Assembly (NCBI GenBank): GCA_902784965.1
Contig: CACZWU010000005.1
Span: 25,659-89,658 of the forward strand
Direction: 5' to 3'
Length of the DNA stretch: 64,000 nucleotides
DNA from: an uncultured Bacteroidia bacterium
Lineage (GTDB): Bacteria; Bacteroidota; Bacteroidia; Bacteroidales; UBA932
The notes beneath the pieces are model-generated. The model had not been told where the DNA came from, searched no databases, and saw nothing but the letters and a program-made list of their open reading frames with translations. Below, one piece after another: positions 1 to 10,133 of this stretch. A program made the position numbers and the translations under genes. The number at the start of each line of letters is the position of its first letter. Position 1 is the first letter of the stretch.

Positions 1-843
1 AAAGCCATCAACCGTGCTCCCCAAGGCCCCGACAGCCTGCTCAACTGCATCGAGCGGGGCCTGCAGTTCTACGATGCGCGTCCCTGGCTGGCGGGTCTGT
101 TCTACTGGACGGGCTTCGATTATCGCGGCGAGGCCAACCCGCTGGTGTACCCCGCCACGGGCTCGGAGTTCGGCATCCTGGACTACTGCGGCTTCCCCAA
201 GGACGAGGCATATTACCTGAAAGCCTGGTGGACCGACGAACCCGTGCTGCACATCCTGCCGCACTGGAACCTTGAAGGCCATGAAGGGGAGGAGATTCCC
301 GTCTGGGTGTACTCCAATTGTGACGAAGTGGCGCTGTACGTCAACGGCAGGAATCTGGGCCGTAAGAAGATGCCGCATGGCGGACATCTGGAATGGACAG
401 CCGTCTACCGGCCGGGCCAGGTCCGGGCCGTGGGGTACCGAAACGGCCGCAAGGTCATGGAAGAAACGGTCTTCACGGCCGGCGAGCCGGCTGCTTTGCG
501 GGCGGAAGCCGACCGTACGGTCATCGCTGCCGACGGCCGCGACCTCTCCGTCGTAGAGGTTTCCATCCTCGATGAAAAGGGCCATTTCCATCCGACAGCC
601 TGCCTGCCTGTGCAGCTGACCCTAGAAGGACCGGCGCGGATCCTGGGCTGCGGCAACGGCGATCCGGCCTTCCGCGGACGGGAGCGTCCGGAAGATCCGC
701 AGGCCCGCAACTTTACCATCGATACTTTCAACGGACTGGCCCAGGTACTCATCCAGAGTACGGGCGAGCCCGGAGCCATTCATTTGACACTAAAAACTGA
801 ACCATGTACTTACTCGGTTACGATATCGGCAGTTCGTCCGTAA
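1..843 (+). CDS. Glycoside hydrolase family 2 protein, C-terminal part (5' end outside window)
   Basis: The frame is open from base 1, so the start and the catalytic glutamates lie upstream of the window; about 280 codons remain. The visible part begins with the end of a GH2 TIM barrel (AGLFYWTGFDYRGE). It continues into a DUF4982-like beta-sandwich (LPHWNLEGHEGEEIPVWVYS, then LYVNGRNLGRK) and a final Ig-like domain (GCGNGDPAF). This layout is that of Bacteroidota beta-galactosidase-like GH2 enzymes that trim plant or host glycans; the substrate cannot be told from this fragment. Its last 40 bases overlap the start of the xylulokinase gene in another frame, so translation of the two is probably coupled. 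Confidence 0.85.
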   Translation, partial: KAINRAPQGPDSLLNCIERGLQFYDARPWLAGLFYWTGFDYRGEANPLVYPATGSEFGILDYCGFPKDEAYYLKAWWTDEPVLHILPHWNLEGHEGEEIPVWVYSNCDEVALYVNGRNLGRKKMPHGGHLEWTAVYRPGQVRAVGYRNGRKVMEETVFTAGEPAALRAEADRTVIAADGRDLSVVEVSILDEKGHFHPTACLPVQLTLEGPARILGCGNGDPAFRGRERPEDPQARNFTIDTFNGLAQVLIQSTGEPGAIHLTLKTEPCTYSVTISAVRP

Positions 844-2267
844 AGGCCTCTCTCGTCGAGGCGGCGACGGGAAAGTGCGTCGCTTCCGCCTTTTTCCCTG
901 AAAAGGAGGCGCCCATCCAGGCCCCGCAACCCGGCTGGGCCGAACAGGACCCTGACTCCTGGTGGACCTATCTCAAGCAGGCCACGGCTTCTGTCCTGGA
1001 GCAGTCCCGCTGCCAACCGGCCGACATCCGGGCCATCGGCATCTCCTACCAGATGCACGGCCTGGTGTGCGTCGACAAGGACGGGAATCCGTTGCGCCCG
1101 GCCATCATCTGGTGCGATTCCCGCGCCGTGCCTTATGGCCAGCGTGCTTTCGAGACCCTGGGGAAGGACTGGTGTCTGCGGCATCTGCTCAACTCGCCGG
1201 GTAATTTTACGGCGGCCAAGCTGGCCTGGGTCAAAGAGAATGAGCCGGCCGTCTATGAAGACATCTGGAAGATTCTGTTGCCGGGTGACTATGTGGCCCT
1301 GCGCCTGACCGGCGTGGCGGCTACGACGGTCAGCGGCCTGTCGGAAGGCATTTTCTGGAACTTCCTGAAGAATGCCCCTTCCCAGCGTCTGCTGGGTATC
1401 CTGGGCATCGATGAATCGTTGCTGGCGAACATCGTTCCCACATTCGGTGAGCAAGGCCGTCTGACGCGGGGCGCAGCGCAGGAACTTGGCCTGGAACCCG
1501 GTACCCCGGTGACCTACAGGGCGGGCGACCAGCCCAACAACGCCTTGAGCCTGAATGTTTTGAATCCGGGCGAAATCGCTTCCACGGCCGGCACGTCGGG
1601 CGTGGTATACGGCGTCATCGGACAGGTGGCGCACGATCCACTCTCGCGTGTGAATCCGTTCGCCCACGTCAATCATACGGCCGAAAACCCGCGTCTGGGC
1701 GTGCTGTTGTGCATCAACGGCACGGGTATCCTGAATGCCTGGATGCACCGCAACGTAGCGCCCGACCTTTCGTACGATCAGATGAACGCCATGGCCGCCA
1801 CCGTACCGGTCGGCAGCGAGGGTGTCACCATCCTGCCGTTCGGCAATGGTGCCGAGCGGATGCTCTGCAACCGGGATGCCGGCTGCAGTATCCTGGGCGT
1901 GAACTTCAACCGGCATAACAGGGCGCACCTGCTGCGTGCGGCGCAGGAGGGCATTGTGTTCTCGTTCTGCTACGGTATCGAAATCATGCAGGAGATGGGG
2001 CTGAAAGTCAACCGCATCCACGCCGGCCGGGCCAACATGTTCCTGTCGCCCATTTTCCGCGAGGCGCTCGCCGGAACTTCCGGCGCCACCATCGAACTCT
2101 ACGATACCGACGGCGCCGTCGGTGCGGCCCGTGGGGCCGGTATCGGCGCCGGCATCTACCGCGATGCGGCCGAGGCGTTCTCCACGCTGGAACGCCTCGA
2201 TGTCATCGAACCTGTGCGGCAGGACGAATACCGGGCCGCTTATGAACGTTGGAAAACATATATTTAA
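804..2267 (+). CDS. xylB: Xylulokinase
   Basis: FGGY-family sugar kinase of 487 residues, the usual length for XylB; it phosphorylates D-xylulose to xylulose 5-phosphate in the cytoplasm. The N-terminal phosphate-binding motif [13 protein letters not shown] is at residues 5-17, the sugar-binding YQMHGLV near 82-88, and the probable catalytic Asp is D242 in [11 protein letters not shown]. The start lies inside the end of the upstream GH2 gene. xylA follows 11 bases later and the xylose symporter after that, which supports xylulose as substrate over the other FGGY kinase sugars. No XylR-type regulator is seen in the window. Confidence 0.95.
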   Translation: MYLLGYDIGSSSVKASLVEAATGKCVASAFFPEKEAPIQAPQPGWAEQDPDSWWTYLKQATASVLEQSRCQPADIRAIGISYQMHGLVCVDKDGNPLRPAIIWCDSRAVPYGQRAFETLGKDWCLRHLLNSPGNFTAAKLAWVKENEPAVYEDIWKILLPGDYVALRLTGVAATTVSGLSEGIFWNFLKNAPSQRLLGILGIDESLLANIVPTFGEQGRLTRGAAQELGLEPGTPVTYRAGDQPNNALSLNVLNPGEIASTAGTSGVVYGVIGQVAHDPLSRVNPFAHVNHTAENPRLGVLLCINGTGILNAWMHRNVAPDLSYDQMNAMAATVPVGSEGVTILPFGNGAERMLCNRDAGCSILGVNFNRHNRAHLLRAAQEGIVFSFCYGIEIMQEMGLKVNRIHAGRANMFLSPIFREALAGTSGATIELYDTDGAVGAARGAGIGAGIYRDAAEAFSTLERLDVIEPVRQDEYRAAYERWKTYI

Positions 2268-2278
2268 ATCAAATAACC

Positions 2279-3595
2279 ATGACGAAAGAGTATTTCCCTA
2301 CCATCGGCAAGATCCCCTTTGAGGGACCTGAAAGCAAGAACCCGCTTGCATTCCATTACTATGAGCCCGACCGCCTGGTCATGGGCAAGAAGATGAAAGA
2401 CTGGCTGCGTTTCGCCATGGCCTGGTGGCACACCCTGGGCCAGGCCTCCGGCGACCAGTTCGGCGGCCAGACCCGCCACTATGCCTGGGATGATCCGGAT
2501 TGCCCGTATGCACGTGCCAAAGCCAAGGCCGACGCCGGTTTCGAAATCATGCAGAAACTGGGCATTGAATTCTTCTGCTTCCACGACATCGACCTGGTCG
2601 AGGATACCGATGACATCGTCGAGTATGAGGCCCGGATGAAGGACATCACCGACTATCTGCTGGTCAAGATGAAAGAGACCGGCATCAAGAACCTCTGGGG
2701 AACGGCCAACGTATTTGGCCACAAGCGCTACATGAACGGCGCCGCCACCAACCCCGATTTCGACGTGCTGGCCCGTGCCGCCGTCCAGATCAAGAATGCC
2801 ATCGACGCCACCATCAAGCTGGGCGGTCAGAACTATGTGTTCTGGGGCGGACGTGAAGGCTACCAGAGCCTGCTCAATACCCAGATGCAGCGCGAGAAGG
2901 AACACATGGGCCGTATGTTGGCACTGGCCCGCGACTATGGCCGTGCACACGGTTTCAAGGGCACGTTCCTCATCGAGCCCAAACCGATGGAGCCGACCAA
3001 GCACCAGTACGATCAGGATACGGAGACCGTCATCGGTTTTCTGCGCCGCCATGGCCTCGACAAGGACTTCAAGGTCAACATCGAGGTGAACCATGCTACC
3101 CTGGCGGGCCACACCTTCGAGCACGAGCTGGCCTGCGCCGTCGACCACGGCATGCTGGGCAGTATTGACGCCAACCGCGGTGACGCCCAGAACGGCTGGG
3201 ACACCGACCAGTTCCCGATCGATAACTATGAGCTGACGCTGGCCATGCTCCAGATCATCCGCAACGGCGGCCTGGCACCCGGCGGCTCGAACTTCGATGC
3301 GAAGCTGCGTCGCAACTCCACCGATCCGGAAGATATCTTCATCGCGCACATCAGCGCCATGGATGCCATGGCCCGCGCCCTGGTCAACGCTGTCGCCATT
3401 CTTGAGGAATCGCCCATTCCGGACATGGTCAAGGAGCGCTACGCTTCGTTCGACAGCGGAAAAGGCAGGGAGTACGAAGAGGGGAAACTTTCCTTCGAGG
3501 ACCTCGTGGCCTATGCCAAAGCCCACGGCGAACCGAAACAGATTTCCGGCAAGCAGGAACTCTACGAAACCATCGTGGCTCTCTATTGCAAGTAG
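2279..3595 (+). CDS. xylA: Xylose isomerase
   Basis: Converts D-xylose to D-xylulose with two divalent metal ions. The ATG at 2279 ([16 protein letters not shown]) gives 438 residues, the length of Bacteroides XylA. An in-frame ATG at 2249 would add ten residues and overlap xylB, and is less likely. Visible family motifs are FCFHDIDL with the catalytic His at 102, [24 protein letters not shown] with metal-binding residues, and GSIDANRGD. It is a group II enzyme like the Bacteroides enzymes known to work in yeast. It sits between xylB and the transporter in a tight operon. Confidence 0.97.
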   Translation: MTKEYFPTIGKIPFEGPESKNPLAFHYYEPDRLVMGKKMKDWLRFAMAWWHTLGQASGDQFGGQTRHYAWDDPDCPYARAKAKADAGFEIMQKLGIEFFCFHDIDLVEDTDDIVEYEARMKDITDYLLVKMKETGIKNLWGTANVFGHKRYMNGAATNPDFDVLARAAVQIKNAIDATIKLGGQNYVFWGGREGYQSLLNTQMQREKEHMGRMLALARDYGRAHGFKGTFLIEPKPMEPTKHQYDQDTETVIGFLRRHGLDKDFKVNIEVNHATLAGHTFEHELACAVDHGMLGSIDANRGDAQNGWDTDQFPIDNYELTLAMLQIIRNGGLAPGGSNFDAKLRRNSTDPEDIFIAHISAMDAMARALVNAVAILEESPIPDMVKERYASFDSGKGREYEEGKLSFEDLVAYAKAHGEPKQISGKQELYETIVALYCK

Positions 3596-3601
3596 CAGGC
3601 T

Positions 3602-5050
3602 ATGAGTGAACTGAGTAAACAAGGCCGCCCGTGGTATCTCATCAGCATCGTGCTGGTGGCGGTGCTGGGCGGCCTGCTTTTCGGTTACGATACGGCCGTC
3701 ATTTCCGGTGCTGAAAGGGGACTGCAGGCTTTCTTCCGGACGGCCGGTGATTTTACGTATACCGACGCCATCCATGGATTCACGACCTCCAGCGCGCTGA
3801 TCGGCTGTGTAATCGGCGCCCTGTTGTCGGGTTTGTTGACCACCCGGCTCGGCCGGCGCCAGTCGCTGCTGATTGCGGGTATGCTTTTTTTCCTCAGTGC
3901 ATTGGGTTCGTACTCACCCGAATTCCTGCTTTTCCCGCACGGGGTGGCGAGCAAGGGTGTCCTGAACGCATTCATTTTCTACCGCATTCTGGGTGGCATC
4001 GGCGTGGGTTTGGCTTCGGCCATCTGTCCGATGTACATCGCCGAGGTAGCTCCCGCCAACCAACGCGGCAAGCTTGTCTCGTGGAACCAGTTCGCCATCA
4101 TTTTCGGACAGCTGGTGGTGTATTTCGTCAATTTCCTTATCATCAGCTCCCACAAAAATGACCCGAACATCGTGGAGTGGACCAATACGGTGGGCTGGCG
4201 CAATATGTTCGTGTCCGAGGCTTTCCCGGCCGGTCTCTTTACGCTGCTGATCCTGCTGGTACCCGAGTCGCCGCGCCATCTGGCCATTCTGGGCCTTGAC
4301 GACAAGGCGCTTAAGATCCTCACCCGGATCAACGGCGAGGAGAAGGCGCGGGTGATCCTGAAGGATATCAAGGAGACGGTGGCCGAACGGCACGAGAAAC
4401 TGTTCTCTTATGGCTTTATGGTCATCTTCATCGGCTGTATGCTGAGCGTGTTCCAGCAGATCATCGGCATCAACGCCGTGCTGTATTTCGCGCCGCGCAT
4501 CTTCGAGTCGATGGGCGTGAACAACAATATGCTGTTTACCGTTATCATGGGCATCATCAACATCAGCTTTACGCTGGTGGCCGTGTTTACCGTCGAGAAG
4601 TTGGGGCGCAAGCCGCTGCTTATCTCCGGTTCGATCGGCATGGCCGTCGGTGCCCTGGGTGTGGCGCTCTCCAACGTGTTTCCGATGCCGGCCGTAATCC
4701 CGGTGATCAGCATCATGGTTTACAGCGCCTGTTTCATGTTCAGCTGGGGCCCGATCTGTTGGGTCTATATCGCTGAATTGTTCCCCAATACCATCCGCAG
4801 CCAGGCGACAGCCTGGGCCGTGGCCTTCCAGTGGATTTTCAATTTTATTGTTTCCAGTACCTTCGTGCCGATGTACAACATGAAACTCGGTGCGATGGGG
4901 GAAAGTTTCGGCCATTTCTTCGCCTATGCGCTCTACGGCATCATCTGCATCATCGCCGCCCTCTTTGTCTGGCGGCTGGTGCCCGAAACCAAGGGCAAGA
5001 CCCTGGAAGACATGACCGCGCTGTGGCGCGAACGTTCACAAAAAGCATAA
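3602..5050 (+). CDS. xylE: D-xylose/H+ symporter (MFS sugar porter)
   Basis: Inner-membrane major facilitator of 482 residues with about twelve hydrophobic helices. It carries sugar-porter signatures: LLFGYDTAVISGAE in helix 1, TTRLGRRQSL after helix 2, VPESPRHL before the central loop, QQIIGINAVLYF in helix 7 and the C-terminal PETKGKTLEDM. It starts 6 bases after xylA, completing a xylose uptake, isomerisation and phosphorylation set. The xylE assignment rests on family motifs plus context; a related arabinose or glucose porter cannot be excluded from sequence alone. Confidence 0.9.
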   Translation: MSELSKQGRPWYLISIVLVAVLGGLLFGYDTAVISGAERGLQAFFRTAGDFTYTDAIHGFTTSSALIGCVIGALLSGLLTTRLGRRQSLLIAGMLFFLSALGSYSPEFLLFPHGVASKGVLNAFIFYRILGGIGVGLASAICPMYIAEVAPANQRGKLVSWNQFAIIFGQLVVYFVNFLIISSHKNDPNIVEWTNTVGWRNMFVSEAFPAGLFTLLILLVPESPRHLAILGLDDKALKILTRINGEEKARVILKDIKETVAERHEKLFSYGFMVIFIGCMLSVFQQIIGINAVLYFAPRIFESMGVNNNMLFTVIMGIINISFTLVAVFTVEKLGRKPLLISGSIGMAVGALGVALSNVFPMPAVIPVISIMVYSACFMFSWGPICWVYIAELFPNTIRSQATAWAVAFQWIFNFIVSSTFVPMYNMKLGAMGESFGHFFAYALYGIICIIAALFVWRLVPETKGKTLEDMTALWRERSQKA

Positions 5051-5053
5051 GAT

Positions 5054-7372
5054 ATGAAAAAAATACTGAATACCATTCTTGGGTTGACCCTGTTCGTGGC
5101 GATAGGCGCCTGTTCTTCCAAGCCGACGGTTGAACCCGCCATCCCTGTCGACAAGGATGTGGAGGCCAAGGTTGAAAAAGTCCTGAAAGGCATGAGTCTC
5201 AAGGAGAAAGCCGGGCAGATGGTCCAGCTGACCGTGATGACCATCGAGGACGATACGCACGAAGCCATCGATCCGGCCAAGCTCGACAAAATCATCGGGG
5301 AGTACAAGGTGGGCTCCATCCTCAACGTGATGCACGATGCCGCCCATACCCGCGAGCAGACTGCCGCTATGATCAAGCAGATTCAGGACAAGTCGATGGA
5401 GGTGCTGGGCATCCCGTGCATCTACGGCCTCGACATGATCCATGGCGCCTCGTACCTGATCGAGGGATCGCTCTATCCCCAGGAGATCAACCTGGGCGCT
5501 ACCTTCAACCGGGACTATGCGTTCGCGATGGGCCGTGCGATGGCCTATGAGACGCGTGCCGCCCAGTGCCCGTGGGTGTTTTCGCCCGTGATGGACCTGG
5601 GCCGCGACCCGCGTTGGCCGCGCATCTGGGAGAGTTTCGGGGAAGACCCGTATCTGCAGGCTGAGATGGCCCGCGTTGAGACCATCGCCATCCAGGGCTC
5701 CGATCCCAATCATGTCGGGCTGGAGAACTGCGCCGTGAGCCTCAAGCATTTTATGGGCTACGGCGTGCCGCTTTCGGGCAAGGACCGCACCCCGGCCTAT
5801 ATTGCCGAAAACGACCTCCGCGAAAAATATTTCCGTCCGTTCAAGGAGTGCTTCGAAGCCGGTGCACTCACCGCGATGGTGAACTCGGCCTCGATCAACG
5901 GCGTCCCGACCCATGCGAATGAGCTGCTGCTCACCGGCTGGGTGAAGGAACAGCTCAATTGGGACGGCATGCTGGTGACCGACTGGGCCGATATCGACAA
6001 CCTATACACCCGTGACCACGTGGCCGCCGACAAGCGGGAGGCCGTGGCCCTGGGTATCAACGCCGGCATCGACATGATCATGGATCCTTATGATCCCGAA
6101 TGTGTCAACGTAATCGTCGACCTCGCTGAGAAAGGGGAGATCCCGATGTCGCGCATTGACGATGCAGTCCGTCGTGTCTTGCGCCTGAAGGTCCGCCTGG
6201 GCCTGTTCGAACACCCGACCTGGGAATACGACTATCCTGATTTCGCATCCGAGCGTTTTGCAAAGGAATCTTATGCTGCTGCCGTTGAGTCGGAAGTTCT
6301 GCTCAAGAACGAAGGTGGCCTGCTGCCGCTGAAGGGGACGGAGCGCATCCTGGTTACCGGTCCGAACGCCAACACGCTGCGTGCGCTCAACGGCGGCTGG
6401 AGCTACACCTGGCAGGGCTTTGCCGATGCCTTCGTGCCGCAGTACAACACCATCAAAGAAGCCCTGGAGAAGCGTTTCTCCCGGGTGACGTATGTGCCGG
6501 GTGTGGAGTACGATGAGAACTACGGCCAGTGGCAGGTCGACCGGGCCGTGAACATTCCGCTGGCTGTGGCGGCTGCGCTGGTGAGCGACGTGGTGGTTTG
6601 CTGCGTGGGGGAGAACTCCTATTGCGAGACTCCGGGCAACATGGACGACCTGAATCTTTCGGCCAACCAGAAAAACCTGGTCCGCGCCCTGGCTGCTACG
6701 GGCAAACCGATCATCCTGGTGCTCAACGAAGGCCGTCCGCGTATCATCGGTGACATCGAGCCGCTGGTGCAGGCGGTGGTCGACGTGATGCTGCCGTCGA
6801 ACCATGGCGGCGATGCCCTGGCAGCGCTGCTCTCCGGCGACGAGAATTTCTCCGGCAAACTGCCGTTCACCTATAGCAAGCACATCAATTCATTGCATAC
6901 CTACGACTACAAGGTGTCCGAACACCGGGAGGTGATGGAAGGTTCCTATAACTACGATGCCATCATGGACGTGCAGTGGCCCTTCGGCTATGGCCTGAGC
7001 TACACGACCTTTGCGTATAGTGACCTTGCCGTCGATCAGGATGCCTTCCAGGCCGGCGACGTGCTGAACGTCTCCGTCAAGGTAACCAACACCGGCAACC
7101 GCGCCGGCAAGGAGGCTGTGCTGCTCTACAGCTCTGACCTCGTGGCCTCGCTGATTCCCGACGTAAAACGCCTCCGCGGCTTCGAGAAGATTGAACTCCA
7201 GCCCGGTGAATCGAAGGTCGTGACGTTCGAACTCCCGGCCAAAGAACTGGCCTTCGTCGGCGCCGACGGCAAGTGGCGCCTGGAGAAAGGCGATTTCCGC
7301 CTCTCCTGCGGCGGCCTGGGCGTTCTGGTGAACTGCACCGAAACCAAAGTTTGGAATACACCGAACATCTAA
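5054..7372 (+). CDS. bglX: Beta-glucosidase/xylosidase, GH3 lipoprotein
   Basis: Protein of 772 residues with a lipoprotein signal (lipobox Cys in AIGACSSK near residue 20), so likely periplasmic or surface-anchored. GH3 N-terminal barrel: PWVFSPVMDLGRDPRWPR, SLKHFMGYG, and the nucleophile region GMLVTDWADID, with Asp in the usual SDW position written TDW. The C-terminal sandwich has LPLKGTERILVTGPNAN and CCVGENSYCETPG, and a fibronectin-III-like tail (VKVTNTGNRAGKEAVLLY) follows. BglX-type enzymes release terminal beta-linked glucose or xylose. It is 3 bases downstream of xylE, so it probably feeds xylose or glucose from beta-linked oligosaccharides to the operon. Confidence 0.93.
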   Translation: MKKILNTILGLTLFVAIGACSSKPTVEPAIPVDKDVEAKVEKVLKGMSLKEKAGQMVQLTVMTIEDDTHEAIDPAKLDKIIGEYKVGSILNVMHDAAHTREQTAAMIKQIQDKSMEVLGIPCIYGLDMIHGASYLIEGSLYPQEINLGATFNRDYAFAMGRAMAYETRAAQCPWVFSPVMDLGRDPRWPRIWESFGEDPYLQAEMARVETIAIQGSDPNHVGLENCAVSLKHFMGYGVPLSGKDRTPAYIAENDLREKYFRPFKECFEAGALTAMVNSASINGVPTHANELLLTGWVKEQLNWDGMLVTDWADIDNLYTRDHVAADKREAVALGINAGIDMIMDPYDPECVNVIVDLAEKGEIPMSRIDDAVRRVLRLKVRLGLFEHPTWEYDYPDFASERFAKESYAAAVESEVLLKNEGGLLPLKGTERILVTGPNANTLRALNGGWSYTWQGFADAFVPQYNTIKEALEKRFSRVTYVPGVEYDENYGQWQVDRAVNIPLAVAAALVSDVVVCCVGENSYCETPGNMDDLNLSANQKNLVRALAATGKPIILVLNEGRPRIIGDIEPLVQAVVDVMLPSNHGGDALAALLSGDENFSGKLPFTYSKHINSLHTYDYKVSEHREVMEGSYNYDAIMDVQWPFGYGLSYTTFAYSDLAVDQDAFQAGDVLNVSVKVTNTGNRAGKEAVLLYSSDLVASLIPDVKRLRGFEKIELQPGESKVVTFELPAKELAFVGADGKWRLEKGDFRLSCGGLGVLVNCTETKVWNTPNI

Positions 7373-7377
7373 TTGAG

Positions 7378-7398
7378 ATGCCCGGTCAAGCCGGGCAT
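7378..7398. repeat. Perfect 8-bp-stem hairpin in the bglX-epimerase gap
   Basis: The arms ATGCCCGG (7378-7385) and CCGGGCAT (7391-7398) flank a 5-base loop. The stretch resembles the short dispersed hairpin repeat found in many bacterial genomes that translates as MPGQAGHDD. It has no T-run, so it is more likely a dispersed repeat or mRNA stabiliser than a Rho-independent terminator. Confidence 0.5.
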
Positions 7399-7404
7399 GA
7401 CGAT

Positions 7405-8589
7405 ATGACTACAAAAACTGAACAATTCCTGCAAGAGACAGCCGAAGTCCTGCGACGCAACGTCATGGACTTCTGGCTGGGCTTGCGTGATCCGCGCGGC
7501 GGTTTCTATGGCGAAATGCTTTCTTCGGGCGAAGTTCTGGCCGATGCACCCCGTGGCGTTATCCTCAATGCCCGCATCATCTGGAGTTTTGCCGCCGCCT
7601 ATCGCACGCTGCGGCTGCCCCGCTACAAGGCTGCCGCCGAGTTGGCCCGTGACTGGTTCTTCGCGCACTTCTTCGATCCGAAATACAGCGGTGTCTACTG
7701 GAGCGTGACGGCGGAAGGAAAGCCGCTCGAAGACAAGAAGCAACTCTACGCCCAGGCCTTTGCCATCTACGGGCTGAGCGAACTGTACCGGGCCACGCAC
7801 GACGCCCATACGCTCGAGGCGGCCATCGACCTGTATCAGACTGTGGAATCGCATTTCGCCGATCATCAGAACGGCGGGTATGTGGAGGCGCTCGCGCGCA
7901 ATTTCTCTCCGCTGGAAGACATGTCGCTCTCGGCGCACGACATCAATGCCGACAAGACGATGAATTCACACCTTCACCTGATGGAGGCTTACGCCAATCT
8001 CTATAAGGTGTGGTCCGATCCTTCTCTGAAGTCGGCGCTGGATGCGCTCATCGATCTGACCTGCACGCGCATCATGGGTCCTGACGGCCATCTTCAATTA
8101 TACTTCCGGCGCGACTGGAACGTGCTGCCGGGCGGCGTTTCCTACGGACACGACATCGAGACGTCGTGGCTGTTGCTGGAATGCGCCATGGCTACGCGCG
8201 ACTTTTCGATCGTCAACCGGGTCAAGCCCTATGCCCTGAAGATCGGACAGGCCGGCAACGAAGGTCTGCTGTCCGACGGCTCGATGCGTTACGAAAAACT
8301 GCTCGACGGCTCGTTCGACGATTCCCGCCAGTGGTGGGTGCAGGCCGAAGCCGTGGTGGGCAACCTCTGGCTATGGAAATACCATGGCGACGCCGCGGCT
8401 GCAGACCGCGCCCTGGCCTGCTGGAACTACATCCGCGACCACCTGGTGGACCGCAATGGAGGGGAATGGTACTGGGCCATCCTGCCCGACGGCACGCCCG
8501 ACCTCTCGCAGCCCAAGGCCGGATTCTGGAAGTGTCCGTATCACAATTCCCGTATGTGTCTCGAAGCAATGAAGATATTTAATGAATAG
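7405..8589 (+). CDS. Cellobiose 2-epimerase-like protein (AGE family)
   Basis: N-acylglucosamine 2-epimerase superfamily, an (alpha/alpha)6 barrel. The ATG at 7405 (MTTKTEQFLQET) gives 394 residues, close to known cellobiose 2-epimerases; the longer frame upstream runs antiparallel to family expectation and through the hairpin repeat. Visible motifs are DFWLGLRDPRGGFYGEM, KQLYAQAFAIYGLSE, NSHLHLMEAYANLYK with the family histidine, SYGHDIETSWLL, and DRNGGEWYWAI near the C-terminus. These enzymes turn cellobiose or mannobiose into glucosyl-mannose or mannosyl-glucose. It lies between a beta-glucosidase and a disaccharide-type symporter, consistent with beta-1,4-disaccharide use. Confidence 0.85.
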   Translation: MTTKTEQFLQETAEVLRRNVMDFWLGLRDPRGGFYGEMLSSGEVLADAPRGVILNARIIWSFAAAYRTLRLPRYKAAAELARDWFFAHFFDPKYSGVYWSVTAEGKPLEDKKQLYAQAFAIYGLSELYRATHDAHTLEAAIDLYQTVESHFADHQNGGYVEALARNFSPLEDMSLSAHDINADKTMNSHLHLMEAYANLYKVWSDPSLKSALDALIDLTCTRIMGPDGHLQLYFRRDWNVLPGGVSYGHDIETSWLLLECAMATRDFSIVNRVKPYALKIGQAGNEGLLSDGSMRYEKLLDGSFDDSRQWWVQAEAVVGNLWLWKYHGDAAAADRALACWNYIRDHLVDRNGGEWYWAILPDGTPDLSQPKAGFWKCPYHNSRMCLEAMKIFNE

Positions 8590-8675
8590 CGGCGGGTGGT
8601 TTTCGGGCTGGGCGGCATTTTTCTGCCGGCCAGAACGGAAACCAGAGCCGCAATGAATGACAGACAGTTAAGATA

Positions 8676-10133
8676 ATGGCAAAATTATCAGAGAAAATAG
8701 GCTACGCGCTGGGCGACGCCGCTGCGGGCGGCATCACCTGGAAGGTCATGTCCATCGCCTTCCCTTTGTTCTTTACCAACATCTTCGGCCTGACCGTGGC
8801 CGATACGGCCACCCTGATGCTGGTGGCCCGCCTGTTCGATGTGGTCACCGACCCGATGATGGGCGCCATCGCCGACCGCACGCAGTCGCGCTGGGGCACC
8901 TACCGGCCCTGGCTCATCTTCGGCGCCATTCCGTTGGGACTGGTCTTCGCCCTGCTGCTCTACACGCCCGATCTGGGTCCCGTGGGCAAGCGCATCTACG
9001 CCTACTCGATGTACTTGCTGATGATGGTGGTCTATACGGCCGTCAACGTGCCGTACGGTTCGTTGCTGGGCGTGATGACATCCGATGACAACGAGAAGAA
9101 CCAGTTCTCTTCGTATCGGATGGTGGGTGCCTATGCGATGGGTTTTGTCACGCTGCTGTCTTTCCCGTATCTGCAGAAGATGGTGGGCGGGACTGAGCAG
9201 CATCAGTATGCCGTCGTGGGCGTGATCCTGGGCGCATTGGCGGCCTTGGGCACGCTGGCCTGCGGCCTCCTGACGAAGGAGCGCCTGAAACCCGTCCGTG
9301 CTGAGAAATTTTCGTTCAAGCCCTTCGGCGACCTGTTCCGCAACAAGCCCTGGATCTACCTGACGCTCATCGGCATCTGCACCAACTTTTTCAATGGTTT
9401 CCGCTATGCCGTGGCCGGCTATCTGTTGGAGTACTGCCTGCATGGCGACGTCACCGTCTCGGGCTTGATCATCAACTACACGGTGTTCATGACCTTCGGC
9501 GAAGTCACCTGCATGATCTTCGGCGGCCTCTCGCCACGCTTTACGAAATGGGTGGGATCCAAGAAGAAAGCCTTCATGTGGGCGGCCATCATCTGCGCCG
9601 TTACCTCGATAGCCTTCTTCTTTATTCCGATGGATCCGCGGTACATCTGGGTGATGATCGCGATGGTCATCCTCACGTCCGTCGGCATCGGCCTCTATTC
9701 GCCGCTGCTGTGGTCGATGTATGCCGATGTGGCCGACTATGCCACGGAGAAGAACGGCACGTCTTCGACGGGCCTGATCTTCTCGTCCGGCACGATGGCC
9801 CAGAAGTTCGGCTCTGCCATCTCGGGCGCATTGGTTGCGATGTTCCTGGGTTTTGCCGGCTTCATTTCCGGCACCGATCCTGCTACGGGCCAGACCGTGG
9901 TCACCATTACGAATGAGCCTGCCGTCCAGAAGATGATCTGGTCGATCTTCTCGCTCTTCCCGGCCGCCATCGCCCTGCTGATCGTCCTCCTAGGTGTGTT
10001 CAGAGCCCTCGTTGCGCCGAGGGCGTCTGCAACGAGGGACACTGAACACGCCACCAGGCCAACGCACGGCCCGCACCTGCAGGCCTATTTCTTGTCGACG
10101 GTGATGAACAGCCCTTTCCAGGTGCTGCGGTAG
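8676..10133 (+). CDS. GPH-type sugar:cation symporter with atypical C-terminus
   Basis: MelB/GPH-family inner-membrane symporter (MFS_2) with about twelve helices. MAKLSEKIGYALGDAAAGG at the N-terminus and VARLFDVVTDPMMGAIADRT near residue 60 are typical, and SRWGTYRPWLIFGAIP follows. Residues 1 to about 441 look complete through the last helix (AIALLIVLLGVF). The final 44 residues (from FRALVAPRAS) do not resemble a GPH tail: they are read from a palindrome and from the opposite strand of the next gene, with which it overlaps by 49 bases. The original tail was probably replaced. From context it likely imports cellobiose or another disaccharide. It is 86 bases after the epimerase gene. Confidence 0.85.
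   Translation: MAKLSEKIGYALGDAAAGGITWKVMSIAFPLFFTNIFGLTVADTATLMLVARLFDVVTDPMMGAIADRTQSRWGTYRPWLIFGAIPLGLVFALLLYTPDLGPVGKRIYAYSMYLLMMVVYTAVNVPYGSLLGVMTSDDNEKNQFSSYRMVGAYAMGFVTLLSFPYLQKMVGGTEQHQYAVVGVILGALAALGTLACGLLTKERLKPVRAEKFSFKPFGDLFRNKPWIYLTLIGICTNFFNGFRYAVAGYLLEYCLHGDVTVSGLIINYTVFMTFGEVTCMIFGGLSPRFTKWVGSKKKAFMWAAIICAVTSIAFFFIPMDPRYIWVMIAMVILTSVGIGLYSPLLWSMYADVADYATEKNGTSSTGLIFSSGTMAQKFGSAISGALVAMFLGFAGFISGTDPATGQTVVTITNEPAVQKMIWSIFSLFPAAIALLIVLLGVFRALVAPRASATRDTEHATRPTHGPHLQAYFLSTVMNSPFQVLR
9993..10055. repeat. Interrupted 18-bp inverted repeat at the 3' end of the GPH gene
   Basis: Arm pairs are GTGTTCAG (9996-10003) with CTGAACAC (10042-10049), and CCCTCGTTGC (10006-10015) with GCAACGAGGG (10029-10038), around a 13-base loop. 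It begins at the last transmembrane helix codon of the transporter and supplies the odd tail. It could be a terminator stem or an inserted small palindromic element. Confidence 0.65.

Noticed and set aside
8609-8631. GC-rich hairpin between the epimerase and GPH genes
   Set aside because: The stem is imperfect and short, with no convincing T-run after it, so no terminator call is made.
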